DNA of 64,000 bases from Gonocerus acuteangulatus. Lineage: Eukaryota; Arthropoda; Insecta; Hemiptera; Coreidae. The position numbers were made by a program, and so were the translations under genes. The stretch is from NCBI GenBank assembly GCA_946811695.1, contig OX328123.1, positions 30,482,322 through 30,546,321 of the forward strand. The letters run 5' to 3'. Below the pieces are notes generated by a model. It saw only the letters and a list, made by a program, of their open reading frames with translations. It made no database searches and was not told the DNA's origin. Below, piece by piece: positions 23,216 through 36,300 of the stretch (within the stretch, counting starts at the first letter, position 1; every line of letters starts with the position of its first letter).

Positions 23216-24633
23216 TATGTAAATACAAAAATAATACACTAATAATAATAAAGAAACATTTCATCAATAATTAATGTCTAGACCTGGCGTATTTTAAGAA
23301 AGTTGATGACTAGATTTCATATTGCCAATGGCTACAAGGAAACTGAGAGTGGATGATGGGATTATAAGCTAACTCTCTAAGGTTACATAAAGGAGCCAGC
23401 TGAAGAAGGCAGAGAAAGTTGGGCGAAACCTTCCAGAGCCTGCATCTAGGTTAGGTTGGTGTCCCTTTCGGTGGATTTCCTTTTCAATACACTTCTCAAT
23501 GCGTGCCTATTTTCGGCACAACTTTCCTGTCCGTCTTCCAGGTCATTTAGCGTCTTTATTCACGATCTAAAACCAGTAAACTTCCTAGACGAAGCAGTCC
23601 GGACATGCCACTGAGGAATTTCAACGTTACAAGAGCTATATACCACGGGAATAACCATCAAATATATACATATATGTAAATACATTTGACTCTTAGATCT
23701 AGAGTAGTCCCAAACATTTAATGAAGGTTTGTACATAAATACAATACTGTCATACAAAAGGTCAAGTTTATTAACAAGCAGAATACGCTAATTGGGACCA
23801 CGTTTTTCGGCAAAATTCCAGCAAAAAAAAATATCATTGCGCTTACGGTTTAGCATTAATTTGAGGTATACGCTTTATAGATATTTAGACGAGGTAAGTC
23901 GGACATGGAAAAGAATAGTATGCAATTTTACATGAAAGAAGATCAAAACTCATATACAACACTCTAATTTTGTTTTTTGTTTTACCTGCTTCGCGTTCAA
24001 ATGACGCCTGTTCAAAGTCACTCAAAAACTTACAGCCTTAACCTTACAATATGTTCTGCAGGCAGTGCCAGGTCAAGACTACTCAGATGGATTATAGCTA
24101 ATGAAAAAATTGTTGCTACTGAAGGAATCAACTTTTTGAAGCAAAGCAAGGAAACCCCGTCTAATAATACCAATAGTACTTTTGTTTTCGAATAATAATA
24201 ATAAATCTCTCACTGACAAAAAACATTTTTCACATTCGTTTAAACTAAGAAATACAAATTTTGGCTAATAGGAAGGAATTTGCAAATAGGAAAGCATGGT
24301 AAATAAAATATAATCTTCTTAATATGAAAAATAATCTAGGTATTTGTATATTTTCTTAAATAACTCGAAAATGGTTCCGAAATCTTGGTAACGGAAGGTT
24401 TTCAAAGCATGATAACATTTTTACAAAGTAGGTTCAGACATTATTTCGAAAGGACTTCGTCCTAATTTGTGTTCTTTTTTAGACTTAATTGCTTGTTATT
24501 TTCATTAAAATTAATTATTATGGGGACTAATTACACAGCACACAAAAATAAATCCCGACCCAGAGACCAGACCGTGTTTACTATATTTTTTTTATTTTTT
24601 TATTTTTTACATGTATATTTATTGCTATTATTA

Positions 24634-24638
<5 letters not shown>
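23216..24638. other. Unrecognised AT-rich sequence
   Basis: A CTGAAGAAGGC...GGGCGAAACC motif at 23402-23436 suggests another terminal fragment of the F/K type. Otherwise no supported feature. Confidence 0.4.
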
Positions 24639-24697
<59 letters not shown>

Positions 24698-24905
24698 TTT
24701 CAAGCATATAGGTACTCATATTTATGTTAATGTTTCTAGCCTTTTTTTTTTTTTTTTTTTTTTTTGTCCTTACCATTGTTATACAATATATGTTTTTACA
24801 GCCCTGAAGATGGCTGGTATAGCAAGCCGAAACGTTGGCGGCAATAAATATACATTTTAGCAAATAAAATGTGCTTTATTGAATAAGAACACTGACCGAA
24901 ACCCC
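24639..24905 (+). repeat. (AT)n tract plus K-like terminal segment
   Basis: The (AT)n tract (24639-24692) is followed by a T-run (about 24738-24765). Then come CCCTGAAGATGGCTGG, a hairpin to AGCAAGCCGAAACGTTGG, AATAAATATAC and ACTGACCGAAACCCCGAC. The same order (AT tract, hairpin motif, AATAAA, TGACCGAACCC) is seen in element K at 11.4-11.6 kb. Confidence 0.55.
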
Positions 24906-26415
24906 GACGATCAACGCTTCCTACTTCCGAACGGTCGACCATATCTTCTCAACTATATTTTTTTTGGTCGCTAAATCCGAATCCGGGGTGAGAAAACCCC
25001 TTGCACCTTTTAATTAGGCTCCACCCTCCAAAACTCATAATTTAGGATATTTTATTCAAGTTGTTAACCACAATAAACGACTATTCCCTGTGTACTGTCT
25101 TTCAGTTCTTTAAAATGCTAATTTTTTGAGACCTCAACGAACTCGATTGGACCATTTGGAGCGAAGTTACAGCCCTTTAAATATATGACTTTACTAAAAA
25201 AAACAAAAATAATAAATCCCGTTTTTGCTTATATTTTACAATTTAATATGTTTTCTAAGGCATACAATGTTTGAGTTTTTATAAAAAATAATTGACCCAG
25301 GGCCTTCAGAGGTGATTTTGAACTCATACAATTCTTAAAATCCCAAAATACAAACCTTAAAAATATCCCCTTATTTTATTTGAGCAATGTATCAATTAAA
25401 GAAAATTAAATAACCGACCTAAAATAAATTAATTAAGCTTCCATTTTCGATTTTTTTTTTTTTTTTAATATATATTTGCCTCTTGTTAATTAAAGTATCC
25501 TTTATGCATTGAAAAAAGATAGGACCCTCCAAGCGGAACTCGTTTTCGAAATATTGAGCTCCAAAGATCCATTTTTTAACATGGGAGATAGAGGCAGGGC
25601 GTATTCATGTTTACTTAATAAGAAAGAGAGTTTGCTTACCATTTTTCTGGAAAACTAGTATATGATACATAATACCTAACCTAATCTTGCTGACAGAACT
25701 TTTAATAGGGCAAGCGGTACTTGTTTTCAGGATATAAACACTCGAAGTCTCAATCCTGTGTTTTATTATTATTCTTTCACGAGTGCAACCTCAATAGCTA
25801 CATTCCTTCGAAAAGGGGATAATAAGCATATATATTGTCCGAAGAGTATTCTTACATTACATTACTTCAATGAACAATAATTCTCTCTTAATTTGGTAAA
25901 TATTTGATTTTTTTTTTTTTTCATCAAATTCTGAATGACATTGAATATGCCTCTCATTGCTAAGGTTAGGAAGATCCTCGAGGAGACGGGAGGCCGAGCC
26001 TTGACCTCTTCGAGGTTTGGGGGTCTACTAGCAATGTGGTCATTGCCTCTAGACTTGCAGATCCTGTGCAGAGAAGGCAGGTCGCGAAACTATTTGTGGT
26101 GGTCATCAGGAATGGTTGCCACTTTGTGGGCAGGAGTTAGTTATCAGTGGGCGCTTCTTATTTCTCAAAGTGGTCTCGGACTTTTCTTCGGCTAAAGAAA
26201 ATAAAAAGAAAGGAATGTATAAAGTTGATGCTTAAGGACCCTATCAGGAAACAAAATATCCTGGGCTCATTTATGCATAATCTCTACCTTAACCTTATAA
26301 TGTATGGCAAAAAAATAAAAAATTTTGAACAAATCCTGTTGATTTATGACATGAATTTGAGAGAACAAAGATCTGAAAATGGTAAAACCTATTTCACTAA
26401 ACATAAATAATAGAA
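24906..26415. other. Unrecognised, with an old family A-like 3' end
   Basis: Near 25775-25822 is GAGTGCAACCTCAATAGCTAC with a weak hairpin and GATAATAA, resembling the 3' end of the divergent family A copy at 8.79 kb. Frames at 25935-26195 and 26147-26410 have no recognised motifs. Confidence 0.35.
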
Positions 26416-27252
26416 TATAGTGTAGATGGAGATAGTTAGCCGCTGTAGAGATACGAAGACAGGTATAGTTGGGATTCGGCTAGGAGAAAAAACGTCAGAC
26501 TTTCAAAAAGAAATCTGTATTTTGGACGTTTCGACTGCAACAATGGCAGCCTTCTTCAGCTAAAAAATATATACAACTTATAAGTAAAGAAAATGTACAA
26601 GTAGTAAGTAAAAGACAGGAAGAAATGAGCGGAGTATATATATCAATACAATAAATTTTAACCAATCTTATTTTTAAAAACAATGAAAATACGGTAGTTG
26701 GAAAGAAAACAGCATGTAGAACTTGTTAGTAAAAACAGTACAAAAAAAAAATTAAACAGTAAAAACAACGCACATTTTTTATGTAGTGAAAAACAAAATC
26801 TATTTTACCTAAGTTGTCCTCGAGGTCTTCCTCCCTCCCCCCTAGGCATTCTCTAGTGGTATGTATCTATATATTAATTGTTATAAATTGTATTCACTTA
26901 TAAAATAGATTTTGTTTTTCACTACATAAAAAATGTGCGTTGTTTTTACTGTTTAATTTTTTTTTGTACTGTTTTTACTAACAAGTTCTACATGCTGTTT
27001 TCTTTCCAACTACCGTATTTTCATTGTTTTTTAAAAATAAGATTTGTTAAAATTTATTGTATTGATATATATACTCCGCTCATTTCTTCCTGTCTTTTAC
27101 TTACTACTTGTACATTTTCTTTACTTATAAGTTGTATATATTTTTTAGCTGAAGAAGGCTGCCATTGTTGCAGTCGAAACGTCCAAAATACAGATTTCTT
27201 TTTGAAAGTCTGACGTTTTTTCTCCTAGCCGAATCCCAACTATACCTGTCTT
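26416..27252. mobile_element. Palindromic family F element with 14-bp direct repeat
   Basis: The arms at about 26455-26814 and 26902-27253 are nearly perfect inverted repeats of about 355 bp around a spacer of about 90 bp (containing CCTCCCCCCTAGGCATTCTC). The element is bounded by CATAAATAATAGAA at 26402-26415 and at 27253-27266. Both arms contain GGATTCGGCTAGGAG, AAGAAATCTGTAT and the CTGAAGAAGGC / GAAACGTCC hairpin. Identical peptides on opposite strands come from the arms and are not genes. This is the intact-looking palindromic form of the family. Confidence 0.7.
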
Positions 27253-27266
27253 CATAAATAATAGAA

Positions 27267-28323
27267 ATAATATATAAATAATAATACAAAAAAAAAAAAA
27301 AAACTTCAGTTATTCTTAAGCAGAATAAATTAATTTCTCGTAACTAGATGATGTTTCCATTTTCCTAACAACTTAACTCGAGCGCTTAAAATTGTTCAAA
27401 TATCACCGATATGCATGATTCTGGGTTTTCCTCTAAAATAGGTCTACTGCACTAAATTTGATGTGATGATTCAAAAACTGTAATCGTTTTTTTTTTCTAC
27501 AACGTACCATTGTTGCACAATTAGTAGTTATACCTAAAAAGTATATTCAATATCACCGCCCGAATATCGCGTGGCAATCGGCACTCTTGTTGACATTGAT
27601 CAGGGATTTTGGGCAAAATGTTTACTAAACTTTCAGCCATTTAGAAGTTAATGAAGGTTTCGATGGAAAAACAATATCTATTTACTAGAAAAATAAGAGA
27701 GGCTCGCTGCACGGAGCTGTGGTGTCGTCACTGTATTAATTTAAACAATAGCGAAATTATATTATTCTTTAATAATTAATTAGAGAGCAATATTTCTTCA
27801 CTTTTATCCAATGTGAGGGAAAAGTAGAGTTCAACGTTTTAAAGTTCTAAAACCTCCTGCTAAAATGAGAATAACCCTTAAACATAATAAAATATTTAAT
27901 TCTAAAAAGAAAACACTACACTGGCTTCCTCTGTATAATATTTGCTTTAATTCCAGCTTCTGATACAGACACAGGCCTTAGTAAAGGTTTCGCCATCCTG
28001 TTCCCGGGGTGGTTGGCCTCAGGCTAACAGGTCCACCGAATCCAAAATAAGCAGAAGCTAATTTCCGGCTGTCGATTATCAAATAGCGGATTTTAAAATT
28101 GGTGGACAATGTAAGAGAAATCTCATCTACAATGGAAATCCTTTGCCGCCCTCAGCACCTCGTCGGTTATGGAAGGAACAGCGAAAAACACATACCTCAT
28201 TAGCATATCTTGATACATGCTTCCTCTGCACTCAAATATAGGGGAATTTCTGAATACCCAATTGCATTATGGAAGCTATTATGTTCCAATCCAAAACTTG
28301 GAATTTACCAACCAACAATTTTA
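27267..28323. other. No recognised gene
   Basis: AT-rich, with one A-run near 27290. The 27940-28200 part is less AT-rich but shows no defended exon. Confidence 0.35.
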
Positions 28324-28880
28324 TCTATATATATAAAAATCACGTGTCTGTTTTTCTGTTTTTCTGTTTGTTTGTTCCTTATACAAATCCACATCGTTTG
28401 ACTGATATTGACCAAACTTCGCACATAGATACGTCTTGATCCGGGAAATCTCGTAGGCTAGCTAAAAATCTTCTAGGATTCATAGTTTGGAAGTAACGAG
28501 TTCGAAACTGTCATATACAGAAGAGTTTATAGTCAGAAATCGGCATTTTCTTTCCAGTGTTGCCCCTCCTTCTAAGAAGAAGTGCAATAAAAAAACCTTT
28601 GTTTGTTTATCTAAATAGTAGGTTTATATTCTCAGAGTTTGGACAAATATCATATAAGATATCATATAATAAAATATCATATTTTTTAAGATTAATTTCC
28701 TTAATATCAGATCAGTTTTCTTCATATCAAATCAATTTTCATTTGATTGCCTAGGGCAACACTGCTCTAACCAGAATATAGACTAATATCGTATAAATAA
28801 GTATATCATAAAAATGTTCTGTGTTTATCTAATCATAATTTGGACTAATATAATATAATTAAGTGGTCATGTTTCTATTC
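28324..28880 (+). mobile_element. Helitron-type 5' end, truncated
   Basis: It starts TCTATATATATAAAAATCAC followed by repeated TGTCTGTTTTTCTG, the canonical 5'-TC start described for insect Helitrons. A later block, TAATTTGGACTAATATAATA (about 28840), is shared with the Helitron 3' part in the large palindrome (35465 and its mirror near 32480). That links the two as one family. No 3' CTAG end is seen here. Confidence 0.5.
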
Positions 28881-29334
28881 AGAACTATAATAATTTCAAA
28901 ACTTTTGTTGAGAGGTAGTTTTTTCTCTTTAGTAAAGGAAGGTTGCAATGTCGGTTATAGTATTCGGTTGAATAATCTCTCACTCGCTTTTCTGTTAAAT
29001 GAATATGTTTGTACTGGTATTTGATGGAGAGGGTTTTAGTATGTGGAAAAACACTTAACTTTTTTTTTTAAACTGATGAGGTGTGTAAATGTCATTGAAA
29101 AGGCAAAGGAGACCAAAGTTGGTGAAGATTGGGATCAGCAAGATCAAATAAACAGTTTGAATTTCTTTGTAATTTGACAACAGCCTAAGACATAATTCAG
29201 AAATTTGATAGATTATACCTAAAGGAATCAACAGCATAGTAAATTGTACATAGAAACTTCAGATTATGTTAAAAAAATAAAATTCAAACAACTGAAATGA
29301 AACAATCAGTTTATCTGGACATGTTATAAATTTA

Positions 29335-30478
29335 TAAAACTTGTATTGTAAAATGGACCGTGTCCCTTTGGAAAACAATAAGAACAAGGCTAAAAGTATT
29401 TTGGAATTGTTTACACTGATGTGGACCTTTTTTTAACTAGGAGTCTCAAAGGTGAAAAATATTTTGTTTCATTTATAGATGATTATAGTAAGATTGCCCT
29501 CATGTTAATTTCTTCATAATTGTTCAGTATTGTTTATTGTTATTTAAGTGTTTAGTGATGAATTCCCTTTGTCGCGGTCTCACTGATGTATAAATAAATA
29601 AATAGTAAGATTGCTAGGATTTAAACTATTAAACCTAAAACAGAAGTTTTTCATTCCTTTGTTCAATAAGTAAATGAGGTTGAAAACTTAGGAAATTGGT
29701 ATTATGAGGTGTGACATTGGTAAGGAATATTAAATAGTAAGAATTATGACTACCAAAAAAAAGGGTATCAAAATTAATCCCTGCCCCATGAATTCATGAG
29801 TTAAACGGTGTGATTTACTAGAACAATTATGAATATATCTCATTGCTTACTGGCAGAAGATATTGTAGAAAAAAATGTTGGCCAGAAATGGTATGTGCAG
29901 CAACTTATTTGAAAAATCCCTCCTTAGCTAACACCATTGACAATAAAATACCCTATGAAATCTGTTTTGGAAAGAAACCAGATGCTTCTAACTTTAATTT
30001 ATATGGTAGTAAAAATTTTGTTAGGAAACCAGAACAAATAATAACTTCTAAATGGAATAAAAAGGTGAATATGTGCATTTTAATCGAGTATAGTGAAGTG
30101 GGATATAAAGTACTTTTGAATAATAAAATCATTGTCGCTAGGCATGTTGATGTTATCCAAGAAAACAAGCGGTATTGGATTGGCTGAGGGCGAATCTGAT
30201 AAAGTTCAAGCGATTGTGATTTTTGGGATAGAGAAATAGATAGTTTGAAACAAAATAATGCTTGAGATTTTGTTGAAATAAGGAAGTTGAAGATATCAAA
30301 TGGGTCTAAATGTTGAACAGATGGATGTAGAGACTATATTCTTAAATGATCATTTAGAAGGAAAATCCACCACTGGTTTTCTTATTAGGTTATTTGGTAA
30401 TGTATTATACTGGAAATCGAGAAAGAAAAAAGATGGTACAGAAGAGTCTCCATATGCATAATATGTAGCTTTAAGTGA
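29335..30478 (+). pseudogene. copia pol pseudogene: integrase core, integrase C-terminal region, RNase H tail
   Basis: GIVYTDV and KYFVSFIDDYSKIA (29425-29500) are the start of the integrase catalytic core. After an interrupting insertion the frame resumes with a degraded VNEVENLGN segment. The 114-codon frame at 29843-30187 reads KKCWPEMVCAATYLKNPS, IPYEICFGKKPDASNFNLYG and ARHVDVIQENKRYWIG, the region after the core. Near 30370-30478, TTGFLIRLFGNVLYWKSRKK and YVALSEV match the end of copia RNase H. Stops and frameshifts abound, and the whole RT is missing. Confidence 0.85.
29498..29601 (+). mobile_element. 104-bp retroelement insertion in copia integrase, 13-bp target duplication
   Basis: The copia frame FIDDYSKIA is interrupted. 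ATAGTAAGATTGC occurs at 29485-29497 and again at 29602-29614, and the reading frame continues after the second copy. The insert ends ATAAATAAATAA, a LINE/SINE-like simple tail. It is a short 5'-truncated retroposed piece of unknown parent. Confidence 0.82.
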
Positions 30479-30541
30479 AGTTTAAAGTTCCAAAAAGATA
30501 TAACTTTTTTTGTTGGAGAATGCTGGATGGTGGAAAATTGA

Positions 30542-30643
30542 TGCCGACGTTTCGGCTTGAACTTCAAGCCTTCATCAGGGCTTTAAATACAAGTAGGACA
30601 TATTTAACACTAATATATGCACATATCTATGTAAATATACCTA

Positions 30644-30689
<46 letters not shown>

Positions 30690-33552
30690 TATATACATAT
30701 ATATATATATATATACATATACACATATACATATACACGCACACATATGTACATATATATGCCCACATACATACACATATGGGGTATGTATTGTTAAGTA
30801 GCAGTGACCGAACCCGGACAATCCCTACCTTGCATCATCAACGGTCAACGATCTCCTCTCAACAAAATAATAACTGCTTCTATTTTAATCTTTCGAAATT
30901 AGACTAGGGATAAGAACGGAACCGCGCTAAGATGAGGCAGTTCCTGCGAGCCGGACTTTTTTTTTTTTTTTTTTTTATTATTTTTTATTCTGAGTGGCAA
31001 GGGATCTAAACCTAGCAGCAAGATAACCAATACCATAGTATGATCGGGCCTACCAAATCAAGTTTCAACAATGTGAGAGGGAAGAGAGAGAAGTTGGGAA
31101 AAGCATGGGCGTATATAGGAAATAATTTCGGGAGGGGCTGGGAAAATTTCGGGGTGGGGGGCTGAGACCATTTTCGGGGTATGGAGTATGAAAAATTTAG
31201 AACTGGGAATAGTTTTAGGCATGGATTGACGGAAAAGCTCAATTCCGAATGCGCGAAATTTTAAGGGAAATATTTCCGATGCTACCACCTTTTGCAAAGT
31301 ACTAGTTCAAGGAAGAACATGATACGTGAAGCATTATAAAAGTGGATTATGTCTCGTTTAAGACCAGGGAAGGCTTTGAGAAGTCAGACGAAGGAAATAA
31401 TGTCTAATATTTATCAATATTTAGCCAAAGCTAAGAGTAAAAACGTTTTAAACCTCCTAGTGATAAGGTTATTAAAACCGCCAATTTCTTGCACGGCGAA
31501 TAAAGGCCACGCCCTTTTCCCTCTAAATAAACTATAAACCCTCTAAATAAACTAACTAGCTTAAATTGTTTTTAGGCTTAGCTTTGACTAAATATTGATA
31601 AATATTAAACTCTACCTCCCTTGTCTATCAATGCCTTCCCTGGTCCTAAACGAGACATTATCAGTTTTTATTGACTTAAAAGTAGCGTGCTGTACATTAT
31701 AATGAAAATGCAAATGGCGCAGCCGTTTGGAATTTCACGCATGCGGGATTAGAAATATTCCATCAAACTGAACGGGCTACAGAATAAGAGACAGTGAGAG
31801 TAAGAAAAACATTATTTCGTTTAAAAACATTATTCGAACATAAATATGCTTTAGGTCCACCCGACAAAGCTATGTACTCTATAACATTCAGTCATATTTT
31901 TCGTAGATGGCCAATGCGCATGCGCGAACGCCAGCGGACACTTTTTTGTGACACATACAGTCTTTTTTTCCGTACATGGCCACGCCAATGCACATGCGCT
32001 AACGCCATCTGAGACTTTTTTTGTGACACATAAAGTCTTCTTTTTCGTACATGGCCTCTGTGCATGCGCGAACGGCACTGCGCATGTGCGAACGCCAGCG
32101 GACACTTTTTTGTAACGATTTTTCCAGTTAGGCACCGATAAAGCATACTTATGCTAAAAATAATTTCGAATGACAATTCTGCTATTAAGTGTAAGGATCA
32201 CTAGAATATTGTTATTATTATTTATATTATTTGATACCTCCAGTGATAATTAGCTAATGAGGTTTAGAAAACTTAATTTTGATTGATCTATGAATTTTGA
32301 TTAAAGAAATATATAATTTAACTAGCTGTTACCCGGTGTGCAATGCTACACCTACTTTATATTAAATATCTGTAGCCGGGCTTACCATGCTACACATGCT
32401 TCATATTAAATAGTTGTAACCCAGCTTCCATGGTACGCCTACTTTATATTATATATTTAAAAAAATGAATGATTATATTATATTTGTCCAAATTATGAGA
32501 ATATAAGATAATAAATTGAGAGCTCGGCTGAAAAATTTATTTTCCATTTTTTTAAGAGAAAGTGGGGTGGAAAATAAATTAATCCTTATTTTTTAAAAAG
32601 TACCCTTACTTTTAAAATGGTATTACAATTAAATGATTCCAAATAATTTAATTGCAATACCGTTTTAAAGAAAATCCAAACCAAACTCCCTGTGTTTAAT
32701 TTTTTTAAAGAAAAAAAAAATATGTGGTCCATAAATAAATATTCATAAAAAATAGCAATACAAATGAGGCATTTAATTAAGGTTATGATTAGTTATAAGT
32801 TGTAATAACCTACAACTGAAACTATATTCTTTATTTTCATTGATTTTTTTTTTAAATATAATATTTATTTATTTTAAGGGCTTCGCATCTAAAGCTAAAA
32901 CCTCAACCTTGCGCAAATATAATATTAATATGTTATATTGTTTACCTGTTCATGTAATAATCCGTAACTGAGTTTTTTTTATGAATGAAAAAGTAGGTAA
33001 GTCGTGCAGGGTGTATGTTATTTATGCCAAAAGGAAAGTTTTAAAAACATAGTTTGTTAATAGTCCTTTCTATTAAAGCTTCTGTTTCAAATTTTATGGT
33101 TCATGGGCTCTTCTATAAGGATAGTCCTTCTATCATAGGAAATAGGGGCCTCTAAGAATAAAAACAAATTTAAGATATTTTTCTTGCAGTTATGGACAAC
33201 AATGAATTAAAGGTATTTGGGAATTTCAATAACGACATTGACTTGGCGAGCAACAATATTTTTACCAGAATTGCAACCGTATTTAAACATTTAGTCCAAG
33301 AGCTGGTAACACACTTTTCAAGTGTTTTATGTGCCTTGAAATTGTGCTATAGTGGGTCTCTAGTGTAGATAAAAAGTTAAGTATGTGGTTGCTGGACATA
33401 CCTTGGAACACCAGGTACTGCACATAGGGGAAAGGTGTTAAAAAAGTATGTCACTAAAATGGTATTTTATTCAGAAGCCAACAATCTTTAATGTATAATT
33501 AAGGCAAGTTGCTTTATTTCTAGAACAGCCACAACTGTCCTGTCCAGATGAT
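30542..33552. repeat. Left arm of a 6.9-kb inverted repeat
   Basis: This 3.01-kb stretch is the near-identical reverse complement of 34408-37436. Only scattered single-base and microsatellite-length differences are seen by eye. From outside in it holds: part of element K and the 5' part of a family A copy (to about 30985), a MITE C fragment (31104-31219), a family D repeat (31348-31659), repeat J (about 31840-32155), a Helitron 3' end (CTAG at 32322-32325) and unclassified sequence. Its outer edge cuts through element K. Confidence 0.92.
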
Positions 33553-34407
33553 GCTAGGAGTCCTAGCAGTCTAGGAGCAAGGCTCGGCTGAATAAGAGCG
33601 AATGCATGGGCATTGAAAATGGGGCTTAGTCCCTGAAAACGTTTTGCCATTAAAACACTTGTGGGAATTTTCGACCATTTTTTCATCCTTGGGATATAAC
33701 TTTTTGTTTTAAACATAAAGATTTTTTTAAACATTAAAAACTCCTTTGTGAACAATGTCATTTTGTAAAGGACTTAAATTTATGAACTTGAAATTAATTC
33801 TCTCACATACATATGCAAATATTATTAAAATATTATATTAAATGTTGTTATATTTAACTTATTGTTTTATTCGCATATAGATAGATGTACATAATAAATT
33901 ATATAAATGTTTATAATCGTACAAATGAATGTATATAAATGAATTAATTTTCACCACATTTTGAAACAATATTTTATTATTATAAGAGCTGTATGGTTTA
34001 GCAACCTTATTAATTTGGGAAGCCTCACTTTAATTTTTTTTTTTAATAAAGTTATTCTTCTTATAATATTTCTTTTATATGCTATTTTTTTGCAGATAAA
34101 TTAATGTATTAAAATATTATTTTTATAAGAAGAGGAAGTCACGTGAATTGTGGTGTTCTAATAAATGAATAAGTAATTAAATTTTCCATGCAATTTTTTA
34201 TTAATTTAATATCCATAATAATTTAATCATTATATTCTGCCATATGCTTCCTTTTGTCTGGGATAGTTATATCCTCTGACTGTCACCATTTAGTCGGATA
34301 GCTGGTAACGCACATTTCATGAAGTGTTTTATGCACCTTGGAATTTTGGTGTATTGCATGTTGTAATTTCGTTTTTTTTTTTTTTTTGTTTGGTGGGATG
34401 AGCACCA
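33553..34407. other. Spacer of the large inverted repeat
   Basis: 855 bp of AT-rich sequence. Positions 34290-34350 (TAGCTGGTAACGCACATTTC, TTTTATGCACCTTGGAATTT) are a diverged copy of arm sequence near 33290-33350. An old direct repeat therefore predates the inversion. No gene is seen. Confidence 0.6.
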
Positions 34408-35499
34408 ATCATCTGGACAGGACAGTTGTGGCTGTTCTAGAAATAAAGCAACTTGCCTTAATTATACATTAAAGATTGTTGGCTTCTGAATAAAATACCA
34501 TTTTAGTGACATACTTTTTTAACACCTTTTCCCTATGTGCAGTACCTGGTGTTCCAAGGTATGTCCAGCAACCACATACTTAACTTTTTATCTACACTAG
34601 AGACCCACTATAGCACAATTTCAAGGCACATAAAACACTTGAAAAGTGTGTTACCAGCTCTTGGACTAAATGTTTAAATACGGTTGCAATTCTGGTAAAA
34701 ATATTGTTGCTCGCCAAGTCAATGTCGTTATTGAAATTCCCAAATACCTTTAATTCATTGTTGTCCATAACTGCAAGAAAAATATCTTAAATTTGTTTTT
34801 ATTCTTAGAGGCCCCTATTTCCTATGATAGAAGGACTATCCTTATAGAAGAGCCCATGAACCATAAAATTTGAAACAGAAGCTTTAATAGAAAGGACTAT
34901 TAACAAACTATGTTTTTAAAACTTTCCTTTTGGCATAAATAACATACACCCTGCACGACTTACCTACTTTTTCATTCATAAAAAAAACTCAGTTACGGAT
35001 TATTACATGAACAGGTAAACAATATAACATATTAATATTATATTTGCGCAAGGTTGAGGTTTTAGCTTTAGATGCGAAGCCCTTAAAATAAATAAATATT
35101 ATATTTAAAAAAAAAATCAATGAAAATAAAGAATATAGTTTCAGTTGTAGGTTATTACAACTTATAACTAATCATAACCTTAATTAAATGCCTCATTTGT
35201 ATTGCTATTTTTTATGAATATTTATTTATGGACCACATATTTTTTTTTTCTTTAAAAAAATTAAACACAGGGAGTTTGGTTTGGATTTTCTTTAAAACGG
35301 TATTGCAATTAAATTATTTGGAATCATTTAATTGTAATACCATTTTAAAAGTAAGGGTACTTTTTAAAAAATAAGGATTAATTTATTTTCCACCCCACTT
35401 TCTCTTAAAAAAATGGAAAATAAATTTTTCAGCCGAGCTCTCAATTTATTATCTTATATTCTCATAATTTGGACAAATATAATATAATCATTCATTTTT

Positions 35500-35638
35500 T
35501 TAAATATATAATATAAAGTAGGCGTACCATGGAAGCTGGGTTACAACTATTTAATATGAAGCATGTGTAGCATGGTAAGCCCGGCTACAGATATTTAATA
35601 TAAAGTAGGTGTAGCATTGCACACCGGGTAACAGCTAG
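35500..35638 (+). mobile_element. Helitron 3' end with triplicated terminal hairpin unit
   Basis: It ends CACCGGGTAACAGCTAG followed by T, the standard Helitron end (hairpin, CTRR, insertion before T). The last 135 bp are three tandem units of about 45 bp, each TTAATATNAAGTAGGTGTA-like with GCTGGGTTACAAC, GCCCGGCTACAG or ACCGGGTAACAG. A mirror copy occupies 32322-32460 on the minus strand. Confidence 0.68.
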
Positions 35639-35804
35639 TTAAATTATATATTTCTTTAATCAAAATTCATAGATCAATCAAAATTAAGTTTTCTAAACCT
35701 CATTAGCTAATTATCACTGGAGGTATCAAATAATATAAATAATAATAACAATATTCTAGTGATCCTTACACTTAATAGCAGAATTGTCATTCGAAATTAT
35801 TTTT

Positions 35805-36122
35805 AGCATAAGTATGCTTTATCGGTGCCTAACTGGAAAAATCGTTACAAAAAAGTGTCCGCTGGCGTTCGCACATGCGCAGTGCCGTTCGCGCATGCAC
35901 AGAGGCCATGTACGAAAAAGAAGACTTTATGTGTCACAAAAAAAGTCTCAGATGGCGTTAGCGCATGTGCATTGGCGTGGCCATGTACGGAAAAAAAGAC
36001 TGTATGTGTCACAAAAAAGTGTCCGCTGGCGTTCGCGCATGCGCATTGGCCATCTACGAAAAATATGACTGAATGTTATAGAGTACATAGCTTTGTCGGG
36101 TGGACCTAAAGCATATTTATGT
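35805..36122. mobile_element. Repeat J: small TIR element with three tandem inner units
   Basis: The ends AGCATAAGTATGCTTTA and the complement of AACATAAATATGCTTTA are inverted repeats (2 mismatches in 17). Between them three tandem units of about 70-90 bp each contain GCGTTCGCGCATGCGC-like sequence, GGCCATGTACG and GACTTTATGTGTCAC. The mirror copy lies in the left arm. Another copy at 11.03-13.08 kb is split by family A copy A2; the intact unit at 35905-35930 shows the unoccupied site. Confidence 0.6.
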
Positions 36123-36300
36123 TCGAATAATGTTTTTAAACGAAATAATGTTTTTCTTACTCTCACTGTCTCTTATTCTGTAGCCCGTTCAGTTTGATGG
36201 AATATTTCTAATCCCGCATGCGTGAAATTCCAAACGGCTGCGCCATTTGCATTTTCATTATAATGTATAGCACGCTACTTTTAAGTCAATAAAAACTGAT

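Larger units (their letters stand above)
29275..30490 (+). mobile_element. Ty1/copia retrotransposon remnant, no LTRs visible
   Basis: It keeps parts of the integrase and a C-terminal RNase H segment of pol. The RT domain between them is deleted, and no LTR, primer-binding site or gag is recognised. The left arm of the large palindrome begins 50 bp downstream. Confidence 0.75.

Noticed and set aside
31794..36166. Identical peptides on opposite strands (for example 31794-32012 and 35948-36166)
   Set aside because: They are mirror copies within the large inverted repeat and lie in repeat J; no motif or codon signal.
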